Shown one piece after another: positions 36,036 through 48,539 of a stretch of DNA of 64,000 bases. Source of the stretch: Puccinellia tenuiflora (lineage: Eukaryota; Streptophyta; Magnoliopsida; Poales; Poaceae); contig QRDG01000621.1 of the NCBI GenBank assembly GCA_012064385.1, positions 1,100,243-1,164,242 on the forward strand. Reading direction: 5' to 3'. The notes beneath the pieces are model-generated. The model was not told the origin of the DNA. It did not search any database and saw only the letters and a list, made by a program, of their open reading frames with translations. Each line of letters begins with the position of its first letter. The stretch's first letter is position 1. Made by a program: the position numbers and the translations under genes.

Positions 36036-37729
36036 ATGAAGAAAAAGCCGCCGGCGGCTGCAGCCAAGATGGCAGCTACGGCGACGGCGGTATCCAGCCA
36101 AGAAGAAGATGGCAGGCCACTGAAACGAGCAAGGGAGGATGGCAGCCGCGACGTCGATCTCATCAGCGACCTTCCCGACGACATCCTCGGCGCCATTGTC
36201 TCCCTTCTCCCTACCAAGGACGGCGCGCGCACGCAGGCCATAGCCCGCCGCTGGCGCCCGCTGTGGCGCTCGGCGCCCCTCAACCTCGACGCCCGCAGCC
36301 TCGACAGCAACAACTCCAGGTACGCGCCGCCAGGGACCTCGGCCGCCAGGCGGCGATGTCCCTCATCTCCAGGATCCTCTCCGACCACCGGGGCCCCGTC
36401 CGCCGCTTCGACTTCCGCCTACCCTCCCTCCGCAAAACCAAATGGAGGTACGACGAGGACGCCGCCCATATCGAGGGCTGGCTACGCTCCGGAAGGCTCG
36501 CCGGCAACCTTCTTCAGGAGCTCCACATCGTCTTCCCTTTCTTGCGTCCACCGTCTGACGGCGACCATCCTACCAAGCTCTACCGGCTGCCCTCGTCCGT
36601 GCTCCGGCTCGCGTCCACTGTCGTCGCGGCCACCATCGGCTTCTGCGATTTCCCCGATGAGATTGCTCCTTCGCTCAGTCTCCCCCTGCTCAAGCATCTC
36701 ACCCTGCTGCGCGTCTCCATGTCCGAGGATACCTTCCGTGGGGTACTCTCCGCGTGCCGTGTGTTGGAGACCCTACTTCTCGAGGAAAACGATTGCGGCG
36801 ATTCGCTCCGCATCAGCTCGCCAACTCTTAGGAGCATCGCCTTCAGAAATTGTTTCATCGGCAAAGCACAACTGGTTATCAAGGACACCCCTCGTCTTGA
36901 ACGGCTGCTTCGTATGAACTCGTGTGTTCCCAATATCCGGGTAGTTAGGGCACCTAAACTGCAGATATTGGGCCCTTTGTCACTCGGCAACTCCACTATT
37001 CAGATTGAAAAACTAGTCTTTCAGGTAGAAACACCCCTTCTGGAGTCCTGCATTTGGCATTCCTGCGCCATTTTTTTTTAATGTTAATTGTTTTGTGCAG
37101 AGGCCGATCGCACCTAGCTCGGACCATTTGATATGCACCGTGAAGGTTTTGGCTCTCCAATTTTCTTGCACTGATTTGGATGCAGTTCTTGACATCCTCA
37201 GGTTCTTCCCTTGCTTGGAAAAGCTTTATATTATGGTGAGTGTTCATCTTTGCTTGCTTTAAATTTCTCGAATAATACTTGAAAAAGAATTGATTAGCAT
37301 CTAATATAATCCATGTAGCAATTACTAACATATGTATCTTCTAAGTCTTATGTCTTTTGCAGTGGAACAAATTCGTAACGGCAAAGACGAAAAATGAGCG
37401 TCACTACGAGCCACCAGATCCAGTCAAATGCCTCCAGACCCATCTCAACAAACTAGTGTTGAAGAATTACAACGGCGGCATGCAACATGTTAGCTTTGCC
37501 AAGTTCTTTGTTTCCAATGCGGAAGTGCTAAATGAAATCAAATTTGGAGTGAATGAGAAGATCGACAAGAAAGGGGTGGCTAATCAACATAGGCTGCTAG
37601 GGGTGGAAACTAAAGCTTCTCCAGATGCTCATCGAATTTATACGCGTTTCTTCAGTCAATGTCGAGTTCGATATCCATGACTTGTCAATTGCCGATCCCT
37701 TCAACAACCTTTTTCGCAGACGAGGTTGA
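36036..37729 (+). pseudogene. F-box/FBD (F-box/LRR-type) protein gene with two apparent frameshifts
   Basis: F-box proteins are substrate adaptors of SCF ubiquitin ligases. The N terminus is Lys/Ala-rich, then an F-box reads DLISDLPDDILGAIVSLLP followed by RRWRPLWRSAP. LRR-like segments follow (LLKHLTLLRVSM, CRVLETLLLEEN), and exon 3 has the FBD region (CLQTHLNKLVLKNYNGG, VSNAEVLNEIKFG). Exons are 36036-37024, 37101-37235 and 37363-37729, all GT-AG and in phase. Two breaks occur. After NNSR at about 36318 the homology shifts to another frame, and at about 37633 the C terminus (with the family-like ending DLSIADPF) shifts again, ending at TGA 37727-37729. It is probably a pseudogene unless these are base-calling errors. 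Confidence 0.75.
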
Positions 37730-38390
37730 TCCTCTTTCGGAAGAAGTAGGTTCAAGTGATTGATCACGTTGGCCAGTTATTCCCAGATGACTAGGCTGCC
37801 GTAGACTGTATGGTCTTTTGCCAGTTCTTATGGGGTGACGTTGCTTGAATATTGTGTTACCTGAATTCCAATACATAGATTTGTCATGGCTGCTCTATTT
37901 CTGGTTTAAAGCTGTTTTGTAATTCCCAACATAGTACTATGTCATGCAAATACTCCGATGTAAAAAGTTGCAGCTGTGAGCTAGTAAACTCAGCATCAAA
38001 CTCCTGTTTTACATGTCTTTTATCTCAGAAAGGATTTATGTCTGAAGTGCATTCTTGGTGGTCACATATTGCACTAGTCTAAATCTTAAATTCACGCTTG
38101 TATTGAAACCTCGATTGTCCTTTTTCACACAAACAAAAGTTCAACCTGGAAGAAAGGAGAAACTCCTTAATTGATGGATACTCCTTAATTAACAAGCCAT
38201 TTGATATGTATAAGTGATATTATTAGAGACGGCTCTAAAGTTTAGCTGTCTAAGGGTTGTGGGGCTCTCATGTTACTTTTATGACCATTGACTGAAACCA
38301 GTTGAGGGCGGTGGCAAGAAACCGGCTCTAATTCCTGGTTGTGTAGTACTAGTGTTAGCTGGTACTGTCACGACTGGGTTGGATGTCCTG
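37730..38390. other. Intergenic region between the F-box gene and the LINE
   Basis: This contains the probable 3' untranslated region of the F-box gene and AT-rich DNA. I see no further gene or repeat. Confidence 0.4.
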
Positions 38391-38863
38391 ATTAACCAGC
38401 TACTTTTTTTTCCATACGATACCCCCAAAAGAGGGACCGGGTTCCATTATCGTGAAATAACGGAACAAAACATCCCCTCCAGCAGCCCGGCTACTGTTAT
38501 ACATACAACTCCAGTTAAAACCAGCCAAAATAGATCCCAGATGAAAGGAAGAAAAAGTAACAACCGCAAAAGAGCACTAAACAGTAACTGGCAGCATAAA
38601 CCACAGTTCTCTCTGAATAGGTAGCAGAGAAACGAACAACCGAAAGGGCGTCCGAAGCTTCTCAGTTTTCTTCTTGTACGGTACTGGTCTTCCCTTCATT
38701 CCGCTGCTCCTTCCCTTCCTTCTTCAACATTTGTATCCCCGCCGTTGTCCCCTCCTATCATCAAGTTACGGGGTGCATCAGCAGTCCCCGCTGTAGCTAC
38801 TTGAAGCAGCATAGCAGCTCCTTCTCTCAAATCCCTCTGCTCCTGGTCTGGATGGAGACCTGC

Positions 38864-41800
38864 CTAGTAATTGATAAAGACACAGGAATAACTGATTAGT
38901 TCAAACGGAGATTTTATCAGCTTTTTTTTTAAACATGCTCGATTTCTGAGCTTCCAGATAGCCCAGCAAATAGCCGCCAGACCCGTTATCTGAACATTTC
39001 TGCTGGCATTTATAAATTGAGGTAACCACCAAAAACACTGCAGGAAAGACCCAGGTCTGTTCCTCGCACCCACCGCAGTTCCTACCACACTCCACACATA
39101 CTTTGCCGCACTACATTGGAAGAACAGGTGAAGCACTGTTTCTTCTTCATCACAGAATCTACACTTAGTATCTCCCACCCAATTTCTCTTACTCATATTA
39201 TCTTTAGTAGCTATTGCATTGTGCCAAATCAGCCACAGCCAGACCTTAATCTTCAACGGTATTTTTGCTTTCCACAAGTGACGAAAGGATCTATCTATCC
39301 CATTATTGCACAGAAATTCATACATAGACTTAACAGAAAATAGCCCATTTTTAGTCCACTTCCATCCAGGTCTATCTTCAGAGTCATTCAAAGCTACCCC
39401 AACAAGAACACTCTGTAACTTCCTTATTTCATCTTGCAGATCAAGATCCAGCCATCTTCTGAAAGCCATTCTCCATCCTCTAGTAGCCATATCAGCAACA
39501 GACAGCTTCTGTTCATTGCAAATACTAAACAGACCAGGATATTTCTCCTTAAAAGGGGTAGAACCACACCAAGCTAGCATCTCCCCAAAAGTCAGTTCTT
39601 CTACCATTTCCAACAATCATTATTCTCCCCAGAAGGTATAAATTCCTCACATGTAACAGGTCAGACCAGAAAGCAGAGTCCATACTTTTGTGTTTAATAT
39701 TAGTAATCCCTTTCTCTCCAAGATATTTGGCTCTCATAAACTGTTGCCAGGGGCCCTCCCCATACTCCAACTTCCACCACCATTTACACATCAAGCTTAA
39801 ATTGAATCTTGTTAAGTCTCTCACACCCAACCCACCCTTCCTTTTAGGTTTACAAATCAATTTCCAACTCACAAGATGATATCTCCTTTTAGCAGGACTG
39901 CTATGCCAGAGGAAGGATCTTCTTATTTTGTCAATCTCCTCAATTGTAGTCTTATGTAACAGTGACATAGACATATGATACACAGCCACACTAGATAAAC
40001 AAACATTAGTTTTAATGACTCTGCCCCCAATAGACTGAGCACCACCCATCCAGCCCTCCATCATTTTCTTCAATTTTTCACACAGATAACTCATCTCCTA
40101 TACAGTACACCTTCTAGCACTAACAGGAACTCCCAAATATTTGATAGGCCATTTCCCTTGTTGACAATTGAACATTTCAGCATATTGCTGCTGTTTGACA
40201 TCATCTTCCAGTGTCATCATTACCTCACTCTTCTCAAAATTGATTTTAAGTCCTGACATAGCTTCAAAGATATACAGAAGCAGTTTAAGATTTCTGGCGC
40301 CTTCCAGATCATCCTTGATAAAAAGTATCATGTTGTCTGCATACTATAGAATAGCAATCCCTTTATCAACCAAATTATCTGCTAGCCCAGTAAATAAGCC
40401 ATTTGCCTGAGCTGTGTGAACCATCTTGGCTAAACTTTCTGCAGCAACATTGAAAAGGGAAGGAGAGAAGGGGTCTCCTTGTCTCACCCCTTTGAAACTA
40501 CCAAAATAAGGTCCAGTTGCATCATTAACCTTCACACTCAACGTCCCCTGTGTGACTGTATTCTTCAACCATATCATTCATTTGTCACTGAACCCTTTCT
40601 GTCTGCAACACTCAAACAGGAAATCCCAATTCACCTTATCGTATGCCTTCTCAAAATTAATCTTCAACACAACCCCCAGTGTTTTTCTGAATTTTGATTC
40701 TCTCAGAATTTCCTGCAGCAATTCCACCCCATCCATAATGTTCATGTCTTTAATAAAAGCAGTCTGACATGGGTTAATTAATTTCCCCATAAAAGGCTCA
40801 ACTCTAACAGTCATAGACTTAGTAAAAATCTTAAACAGGACCTGTAACAAACAAATAGGTCTGTATTTTTTTATTCTGTTAGCATCTTCCCCTTTTGGTA
40901 TCAGTGTAATAATACCATAATTGATCCTGGCCAAATCCACCCCATGAGCATGAAAATCATTAAACATATCCATCATGTCCTTCTTAATAATGTTCCAGCA
41001 AGATTGATAGAATTCAATAGGAATCCCATCAGGACCTGCAGCTTTGTTTTTCTCCATGGAATCAACCACTTCTTTAATTTCATTCTCAGAGAAAGGTTTG
41101 TTTAGCTCCTCTCTATCATCTTCAGATAACTTTTCATTTACATCCCATAAACTGTCTCTAAGTTTAATTCCTAATGAGGAAACATGCCCAAATAGATCTT
41201 TATAGAACTTTGTGGCATTTTTCAACAGGTCTGGAGTCCCTTGGATTGTGTCCTACTCATCCTTCATAGAAAAGATCATTTTTCTCCTTCTCCTACCATT
41301 AGCAACCCTATGAAAATATTCAGTATTGCTATCTCCTTTCAGTAACCATTTTTCACTAGATCTTTGATGCCAGTAACTTTCCTCCTCCTCATAAATCTTC
41401 ATTAGAGCCTGTTGAACCTACCCCTTCCTAATAAACTGTGCACAAGACAAAGCCCCACCTTCCTCCAGATCCTCCAGAGCTTGCAGCTCAGCAGTCAAAT
41501 TTTTCTTCAGCTGCTTGGCTTCACCTCTGACATTTGCCCCCCCAACCTTTCAAAGCATTTTTCACATTTTTAAGCCTATTCTGAAATCTTTCAATACTAT
41601 TCTTGCCCCTGACAGGTTTGACCCAGCTCCTCTCTACCCTTGACAAGAAATCAACTTTAGATAGCCAACTTTTTTCAAATCTGAAAATATTCTTCCTCAC
41701 TTCATGAGTCTTCATTGTATCAATAATTATAGGATTGTGATCAGAGGCCTCTCGAGTAAGTTTGTGCACAGTTGTCAGAGGGAACAAATCTTCCCAGCTC

Positions 41801-42410
41801 GTGCTCACCAAGAATCTATCTAATTTTTCCAAAGTAGGGACTGCTTGGTTATTAGACCAAGTAAACTGACCACCTGCCATGTCCAACTCACGCAATTTAT
41901 AAGTATTTATAATATTATTAAACATATCTCCCCACTTGGTTGATCGAATGGATTTATTCTTCTCAGAAGCAAATCTCAGCAGATTAAAATCCCCCCAATC
42001 AGAAGGGGGAGGGATTGGTCAACACATACACCTGCCAACTCAATTAAAAAATTCTCCTTCTCCTCTTCATGCGCAGCTCCATAAACAATAATCCAGCACC
42101 ATTTTGATTGAATTTGAAAATCAAACACTGTCACTTTGACATGAAACCTTCCTCTCGACACTTCAGTCACATCAAACTTATCCTTTCTGACACCTCCAAG
42201 GATCCCTCCTGCTTTATCCACAGATGGAAGCCAATTCCAAGAAAATTGATTCAAAGGATCAATCTTCCTGAAAAAAGCTGGAGAATAATCTTTCTTCATA
42301 GTTTCTTGCAAACCAATAAAATCCAAATCATTTTTCCGCAGAAATTCCTGTAGAAAAGAACCCATACCTTTCTTCCCTGCACTCCTACAATTCCATGTAG
42401 CACCAATCAT
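38864..42410 (-). pseudogene. LINE ORF2: endonuclease, reverse transcriptase, zf-RVT; catalytic residues lost
   Basis: The order on the minus strand is an AP-type endonuclease (42410-41521: TWNCRS, LQET, SDHNP), reverse transcriptase (41225-40098), a central linker (40094-39549) and a zf-RVT domain (39616-38864: KIPLKIKVWLW, CRFCDEEETVLHLFFQC). A 1-bp loss near 41990 breaks the endonuclease where GDFN is expected. RT motif A reads INFEKAYD and the YADD box reads YADN, so both catalytic aspartates are asparagine. In-frame stops lie near 40578, 40332 and 40095. Confidence 0.88.
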
Positions 42411-42878
42411 AAATATCTTGGATTTTGTTTCCTGTTTCTAGGTCCAACCAACACATCACACAAAGGGAAATTGATGCTGATTTTCCCTGAGGCTGCACCA
42501 GATTTTGATCGTGCACCTCCACTTTCACCCTACTACTACCTGCTCACAGTCTTTTCCGAGCGCTTTTTGAGATCACTGGAGTAAAATCTCCCATCTCAGT
42601 TTCCTCCTCACCCCAGCCCAAAAGATGAACTTTTTCTCCCTCCTGTTGGTGTTCTTCCACCTCCTCCGCCTACTTAGAATCAATACTATGCCTTGCAATT
42701 TCTAAAGCTTTCATATTATCAATTTTTTCCAGCGAAAAGGATCTGGGATCAATCCCCATTTCTAAAGCCCTATTCAAGATATTATCGTCATCTAGTACAA
42801 CAAAAGAATTGGAAACAGAGAGATTTGTACCTTCTAGATTTCTATTGGATGACTGCATCCTAGCCCTGTCTTCTATCC

Positions 42879-45800
42879 TCACCTGTGTAGCCTGCATCCC
42901 AGCAAGTCTTGAGCTACATCTGGTAGGTTGGACTTCACTTGGATACACCTTTTCTCCATTTTTACTGTATCCTGGGCAGCTTCTTTTTCACCATTCCCCT
43001 CTGTTTCTTGAGTGAGCACAGGTTCAGGTTGAGATCCATCAAGAGATATGACCTCTGCACGCCCAGATGGCGCACCTGGAGCAGGTAAAGCAAAGACCAC
43101 AGCATCGGAGGGTAAAAAAGGCACATCATCCTCCATATCTGAGTTACTGCTTCCAGAAGAATCAGAAGACACTTCATTCTCTTGTGCCTGTTGATCTTCA
43201 TCTCCCATCTCATCTTCTCTCCGTTCCCCAATTGGTTCTAATATTTGTCTGTAATTTCTTTCAACTGTATAGGCTTTATCACTCCCTGATCTCACCAGTC
43301 CTCTAACAAATTCCTGGAAGTCTGGATTATCATTTTGGTTCATTGCTTCTAGCATAATCCCTTGATTCTCCTCAGTCATTTCAACATCCATGTCTCCACC
43401 CAGCTCCCCATGTGCTAACTCCCCCAAATTTTGTGGGGCAAAGGCCTGAACAATTTGTCCGTGAACTTCTCCCAAAACAGGCATATGCTGCAAATTATTC
43501 TGACCACCACCCCTATGATTCACATTTCTAGTGTTAACACCATAGAAAATCTGATTCAGTCTAGTACCCAAGGACACACTGCCACTACTAGAGGATTGTC
43601 CAGTTTCATAGACAGAAGTAGCAATCTCCTTCCCCTTGCTACCATTACCCCCATCAGTCCCAGTAGGTTCCATCTGACCCTCCATCTGACGATTGACAAC
43701 AGTGTTTACTTGTCCTCCAATGTTAGCAGAACCATTGTTATTGCCATTTCCATTAGTCTGTGGGTTGTTTATATTACGACCCGCTCCATTGTTGTTGTTG
43801 TTGTTCTCCAGGCCTCTATCACCCCCCTCAGTTGCAGACTGTGCATAGTGTAAGGTAGGATCTGTGTATGGTTCAACCAATTCTCTGGTAAACTGAAACT
43901 CATAGAATTTATTCTCCAATTCAGCTTCCCTAATATTAGGCACCAGAGTCACATCTTTGCACCCCAATTTAACCCTGACATAACTGAAGTTCCTCATACT
44001 ATTTTTATCCAGGGCCAAAGGTTTCCCAGCAAGACCAGCAACATAAAAGATAGTAGATCTCTTCCTGTATTTCATAGGAATACCTCTTATCCTAAACCAG
44101 GCTTCTTCCATAACTACTTTTGGTTCTATGTCTCCAGACCTTTTTTATCTCAATCACCACCCCAGGTTTAGTCTTCATGAAACAGCCTCCAAAGTGGGAT
44201 AACTCATCAATACATTTTGCAGTAGGGAATCTCATCTGAAATTCAGTCTCAGTAATCATCTTGGCATAAAAACGCTAACTCATCTGTGTTGATTCTGCCC
44301 AAACCTGGAATTCATGTTCTATGTCTCTACCAGTTGCATCCCCTTTCACTACCTTGATCAAAGCATAGTGCATCTAGTCCTGTGGTCTCACCTCACTAGA
44401 GATGGCAGGAATGGAATAAAAACACTGATCAAAATCTGAACTGCCAAAGAAAGATGCCATATAATCCCCTGGCTCCCTAGCTTGACAAATAGCGACATTG
44501 TGAGGACCACCACATATGTAACAACTTCCCACAGCAAAGTCACTCAGATTCTCAATCCCCAGTCTCCTGCCCCCATCAACTGTACCACCAACTGCAGGCA
44601 CAAGTACAGAGGACCCTGCCTGAGTGGTAATAATTGGTGCAACCCCCATGGTTACAACATTCTGAGCTTGAGTATGCACAGAGTGATTAGCAACCAAGCT
44701 TGCATTATTCACACCATTTACTGAAGGCACATTAGACTGGATGGACGGACTGACGGGCAACTGAGGAGCAGTAGTTGTGACAACTCGAGTACCAATCTCA
44801 CCTGAGGGAACCGAAGTCGCTGAAGCAGTTACCGCCGGATTCGTTGTTGCTGTTGAGGTTGAAGCAGCTCCAATCATCTCTTGTCTATGACTCCATCTAT
44901 CCCTCCCCTGTGGGGCTACCGTCTCCCTTCTCCTTTGTTCCAGCAGAGCCCTCTCCCTTGCCAAACGTTCAGTCTCCCTCGAACGATCCACCCGACGCAG
45001 CTCCTCTTCCCTTCGACGATCTTCTTCACGACGGCGAATTGCTTCTTCCGATCTGTGATTATCGAAATCTCTTTGGCGCTCTTCCTCACGCCACCATTCA
45101 TCCTCTCTTCACCTCTCCTCCTCTTCCCACCTCCGACTATCTCCACGACGCCCAGCCTCGATCCCCATCCTCGATCTTCCTCCATAAGGGCCTGGACGAG
45201 GAAGATTGCGCGGTGGAGATCTCCTCGGACCTCCGTATCCACCCCCCCCCCCCCCCCCCATCAAATCTCCGATTCATCCCGACAGACACAACCTGAGCGT
45301 AGGATCGGCGGTCGCCGGATGCAACCCCCGTCCACGGAATTGGTGTGGCTCTCTGTGGAGTAGATCGACGCGGTGGCTGAGGGGATCTGACGAAAACCAC
45401 GCCATAAAAACGATTAGGGTTAGGAGCACCCGTGAGTGGAAGGATATTTTGATAGGCACCACGCTGGACAGGCTGCACAGTACTGGGCTGTATGGGGATC
45501 TCCTCTCCCTGGGCCGCCGCCATTGACGACCTTGACCCACCGTGCGAGCGTAACCGCACTACATCGCATACCTGCACCAAGGGTGGTACACGACGCAACG
45601 GGCTGAGACAAACCGGCCTCGCATCCTCCATGGCCTCAACACACGGTCCAACCCTGGCTATGTACAGATCAAAACTCACCGTCGCGCCGGAAACGATCCC
45701 GGTGATCGTCGTCGCCTGAATTCGATCAACCTCGGTGTCGTGCACGTCACGTAACGAAACCCGATCGCAACCATCCCACACAATCATCCCAACGAACTGC

Positions 45801-45928
45801 TGCCGTCGAAACCTAGCCCGAGAATGGAAGCAGGCATGCCAGCGTCGTCCCTCCATCGCCGTCACCTGGATCACCGCCGAACTACTCATCGCCGCCGGCG
45901 ATGCCGTGTCGCCTATCATGTCGCCCAC
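42879..45928 (-). pseudogene. LINE ORF1 (DUF4283-like, zinc-knuckle protein), frameshifted
   Basis: The minus-strand coding sequence is spread over three frames: 45928-45137, 44991-44374 and 44111-42879. The first part ends in a Gly run encoded by a 20-base C tract (plus strand 45241-45260). A charged REEE/RRRE coiled coil follows. A zinc-knuckle-like motif CYICGGPHNVAIC precedes a DUF4283-like part (EEAWFRIRGIPMKYR, LAGKPLALDKNS), and the tail is acidic and Asn/Gln-rich. Such ORF1 proteins bind LINE RNA. Stops and frame changes make this copy non-functional. Confidence 0.8.
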
Positions 45929-46073
45929 GGGAGGAGAGCACTCGGTTGTTCTGCTGCTCCATCGATGGATCCAATTAACCAGCTACTCCATCGATGGATC
46001 CAAGAGGCATGCTTCGGTACACCCCCCACCCCCCTCCCCCAAACTCAATGTTTTTTTCCACCTAATTAGTTGA

Positions 46074-46425
46074 TTAAACTAATTATATTTGTTGGCCCGC
46101 TGAAGCCCATATCCAAACCTGTCTACATACCGTATGCCTTAGCCAACCGCACGTCCATCGCGCCTCGCGGTCGCCCCTGGCGGACGTCGATCACGCTTGC
46201 CACCACGTCCGCGTCGCGGTTGCAGGCGGCCATCTCCGCCCTTGCCTGCCCCGGCGACCTCGCATTGATTCGGCCGTCCGTCCGCCATTCGTGCCGGCAA
46301 CCGCACCGCTCGCCGTCGCTCCTGCTGTACGACACCGCCTCGGCATCGCTCGTCGCCGACGAGGACGTGACCACCATTAATCCATAAGGACGAGTCAGGA
46401 CATACGGATTTCGTACCATACGGCG
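46074..46425. other. GC-rich unidentified stretch
   Basis: The sequence is open on both strands (minus 46419-46123, plus 46070-46387) and GC-rich compared with its surroundings. It may be a captured or decayed gene fragment. I do not recognise a protein family in either frame. Confidence 0.3.
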
Positions 46426-46429
46426 ATCA

Positions 46430-47045
46430 CCGCAAAAATTGCCTCAGCGCGGCGGCGTTCTCCCGTTCGGTCGCGAACTCGCGATGCCGGACGCGGCCGG
46501 CTTGTTTCCGAAGAACAGCTCCGCCAGGATGCCCACGAGGGTTGGTGCGAACGAGGCAAAGATCGTCTCAAAGAACCTGTCCAGCGCGTACACCGTCGTC
46601 CTCGCCTTAGGTTGCACGATCTCCGCGAGTATAGGACTGCAAAGCCATCCGTCGTCAGGGCTTTAAGCGGAGCAACATTGCACACAGAATAAACAGGATG
46701 CAGCAATCCACCACTCGTCTCTTCGTGGTAGCGCACAAGACCTACGCAAGGTCAAACGCTGTGCGCGAGGCAATCAGGCAAGAATAGAGCGCTGCGCTGG
46801 CTACTCGCGTGTGGCCGGTCCATGCAGAGGTATTGCAGGGCAGCGTGAGCAGCAGGACGGCGGCGATCGGGAACCACATCGCGCCATGGGGTCCTGGATG
46901 TACCAGGCAAACAGTGCACCGAATGCCCGAGCGAGGATGTTCAGCGTGAGCATGTTCATGTCTCCCAGTGCGTGAACCCCACGAGAGCTCCAGTCACATG
47001 GCGATGAAGGTGAGGCCGTGGTCTTCTTGGACATGCTGGGCTGCT
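46430..47045 (-). pseudogene. Decayed MFS transporter fragment (spinster/UNC93-like plant family)
   Basis: On the minus strand several pieces match what I recall of a plant major facilitator superfamily family. Near 46990-46880 there is LTLNILARAFGALFAWYI, near 46870-46810 in another frame FPIAAVLLLTLPCNTSAW, and near 46615-46490 RTTVYALDRFFETIFASF followed by APTLVGILAELFFGNKPA. The order agrees with the family, but frames change between pieces and stretches are missing, so it is a pseudogene. It would have been a membrane transporter; the substrate is unknown. Confidence 0.5.
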
Positions 47046-47782
47046 GTCCGGACGGATATATCAAATTGCGCCAACGCTTAATACGACTTAATTATTTATT
47101 AATTAATGAAATAAAGACCATCATACCCTTTGTTATGAAGGGGTACAGAGAAATCACAGCCGTTCTTGTGTTTGAGTTTGGAGAGGGGGTGTACCGAAGC
47201 AGAAGTGTGGATCCAATTAATTTTGAAGAACGTGCATCCACGTTGACCATACGAGAAACGACAGATTCCTAACACGGATTACTACCAAATAAATCATGTT
47301 TTGGTTTATATTTTTGGAATGGAGGTAGTGCATGACTCGAATCAACGAACTATGCCCTTTGTTCGGGATTGCAAGGTCCGCAAATGAAACTTTGACCATC
47401 AAATGCGTTCGAGGAGTTTGGCCTTGCATTCGATCGCAGAGTAACCAAGTTGCATAGATGTAAACAGAGCAGGGTTGTTAACAGCAAGGCCAAGTGGGAC
47501 GAACATCCATATGGACCCTACCTATGACGTTAATTTCATTCGTAGCCCAATACATAAGGACCATGAACTATAAAATAAACCCAATATACATATAATAAAT
47601 GGTGTACAAGATATACCAATGTGAATTAAAGTGGCGATGAAAAAACCTCGTTACATATTAATTTGGACGGAATAAAATACAAAAGCACAACGTTGCAGCA
47701 AAACATTGAAAACCCAAATAAGAAAATGGCCGACCTAACCAACGTGGCTAGTAGAGATTGTTTGCCAGCCAGCAACAGCTAC
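47046..47782. other. Intergenic region and 3' side of the LEA_2 gene
   Basis: AT-rich, with no gene or recognisable repeat. The part next to 47783 presumably holds the 3' untranslated region of the minus-strand LEA_2 gene. Confidence 0.35.
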
Positions 47783-48418
47783 CTAGCAGTTCTTCTCCGG
47801 CTCGGCAAGCTTGCATTTGACCTCCTCGAACCCGACGACGACGCCCAGCGCCGGCGCGCCATCCGACGGCGCCACAACTTGCAGCTTCAGCGGGCACGTG
47901 GCCTCGATCTTGCACTTGGTGTAGCGCGCCGTGTACCTCACCTTGCCGGTCAGCTTTACCACCACCTCGAACGTCCCATCGGCCTTCTGCTTGCCGTACT
48001 CCGCGACGCCGGCGTTGCCCAGTGCCACGAAGTTGCCGTCGGACCCGGTGGTGACGACACGGTGCACCGTCGTCCTCGCGGCGTCGTACCGGGTGCCCTT
48101 GTCGCTGACCAGCACGCGCTCGAACTGCTGGCCATCGAAGGAGTAGAGGGCCTCCAGCGGCTCCGTGTTCGTCATGGCCATCGCCCAGTTGGGGTTGCGC
48201 ACGGACAGCTTCAGCGACAGGTCGTACGCTATCGCCGTTGCCGGCGTGGTCGCCAGGTCGAACCTCGTCAGCGAGGCGTCCTCCACTGTGATGGAGACGT
48301 GGCGGAGCACGCCGTAGGCGGCGATGATGATGGCGACGGTGACTAACACGACAACGACGGAGACAAACACACAGATGGACATGATGTTCTCGCGGACGTA
48401 GTAGCGGAAGCCTCCCAT
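47783..48418 (-). CDS. LEA_2 / NDR1-HIN1-like membrane protein
   Basis: This is a single-exon gene of 211 residues. I start at the ATG at 48418 (MGGFRYYVRENIM); the frame is open further upstream, but this start gives the usual family N terminus. A short basic cytosolic segment is followed by one membrane span at about residues 14-37 (VFVSVVVVLVTVAIIIAAYG). A LEA_2-type extracytoplasmic domain comes next (DASLTRFDL, LSLKLSVRNPNWAM, YTKCKIEATCPLKLQV). NHL proteins sit in the plasma membrane, and several act in pathogen responses. No frameshift or stop is seen, and the length is normal for the family. An AT-rich AAAATATATG on the minus strand near 48530 could be its TATA box. Confidence 0.85.
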   Translation of the reverse strand: MGGFRYYVRENIMSICVFVSVVVVLVTVAIIIAAYGVLRHVSITVEDASLTRFDLATTPATAIAYDLSLKLSVRNPNWAMAMTNTEPLEALYSFDGQQFERVLVSDKGTRYDAARTTVHRVVTTGSDGNFVALGNAGVAEYGKQKADGTFEVVVKLTGKVRYTARYTKCKIEATCPLKLQVVAPSDGAPALGVVVGFEEVKCKLAEPEKNC

Positions 48419-48539
48419 GGTGTTTGGGGAAGACAGAAATGTGAGGCAAAAACATAAGGTCCGGCCGGAGCACACTACTTATGGAAAGAATGGGGTTTAC
48501 CAACGAATTATTTTTGCACCATAAACATATATTTTACGA

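Larger units (their letters stand above)
38404..45973 (-). mobile_element. L1-type LINE, near full length, inactive
   Basis: A 13-bp perfect target duplication ATTAACCAGCTAC flanks the element at 38391-38403 and 45974-45986. At the low-coordinate end a T run (38404-38412) is the poly(A) tail of a minus-strand element. ORF1 starts about 45 bp from the 5' end and ORF2 ends at 38864, so the 7.57-kb copy looks full length. Both ORFs are broken by stops and frameshifts. Confidence 0.9.

Noticed and set aside
45204..45526. Plus-strand frames near the C tract in the LINE
   Set aside because: They are antisense to LINE ORF1 and are driven by the homopolymer run.
47663..48503. Long frames on the other strand and in the other minus-strand frame over the LEA_2 gene
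   Set aside because: Only the frame 48418-47783 has the membrane span and LEA_2 features; the others are shadows of it.
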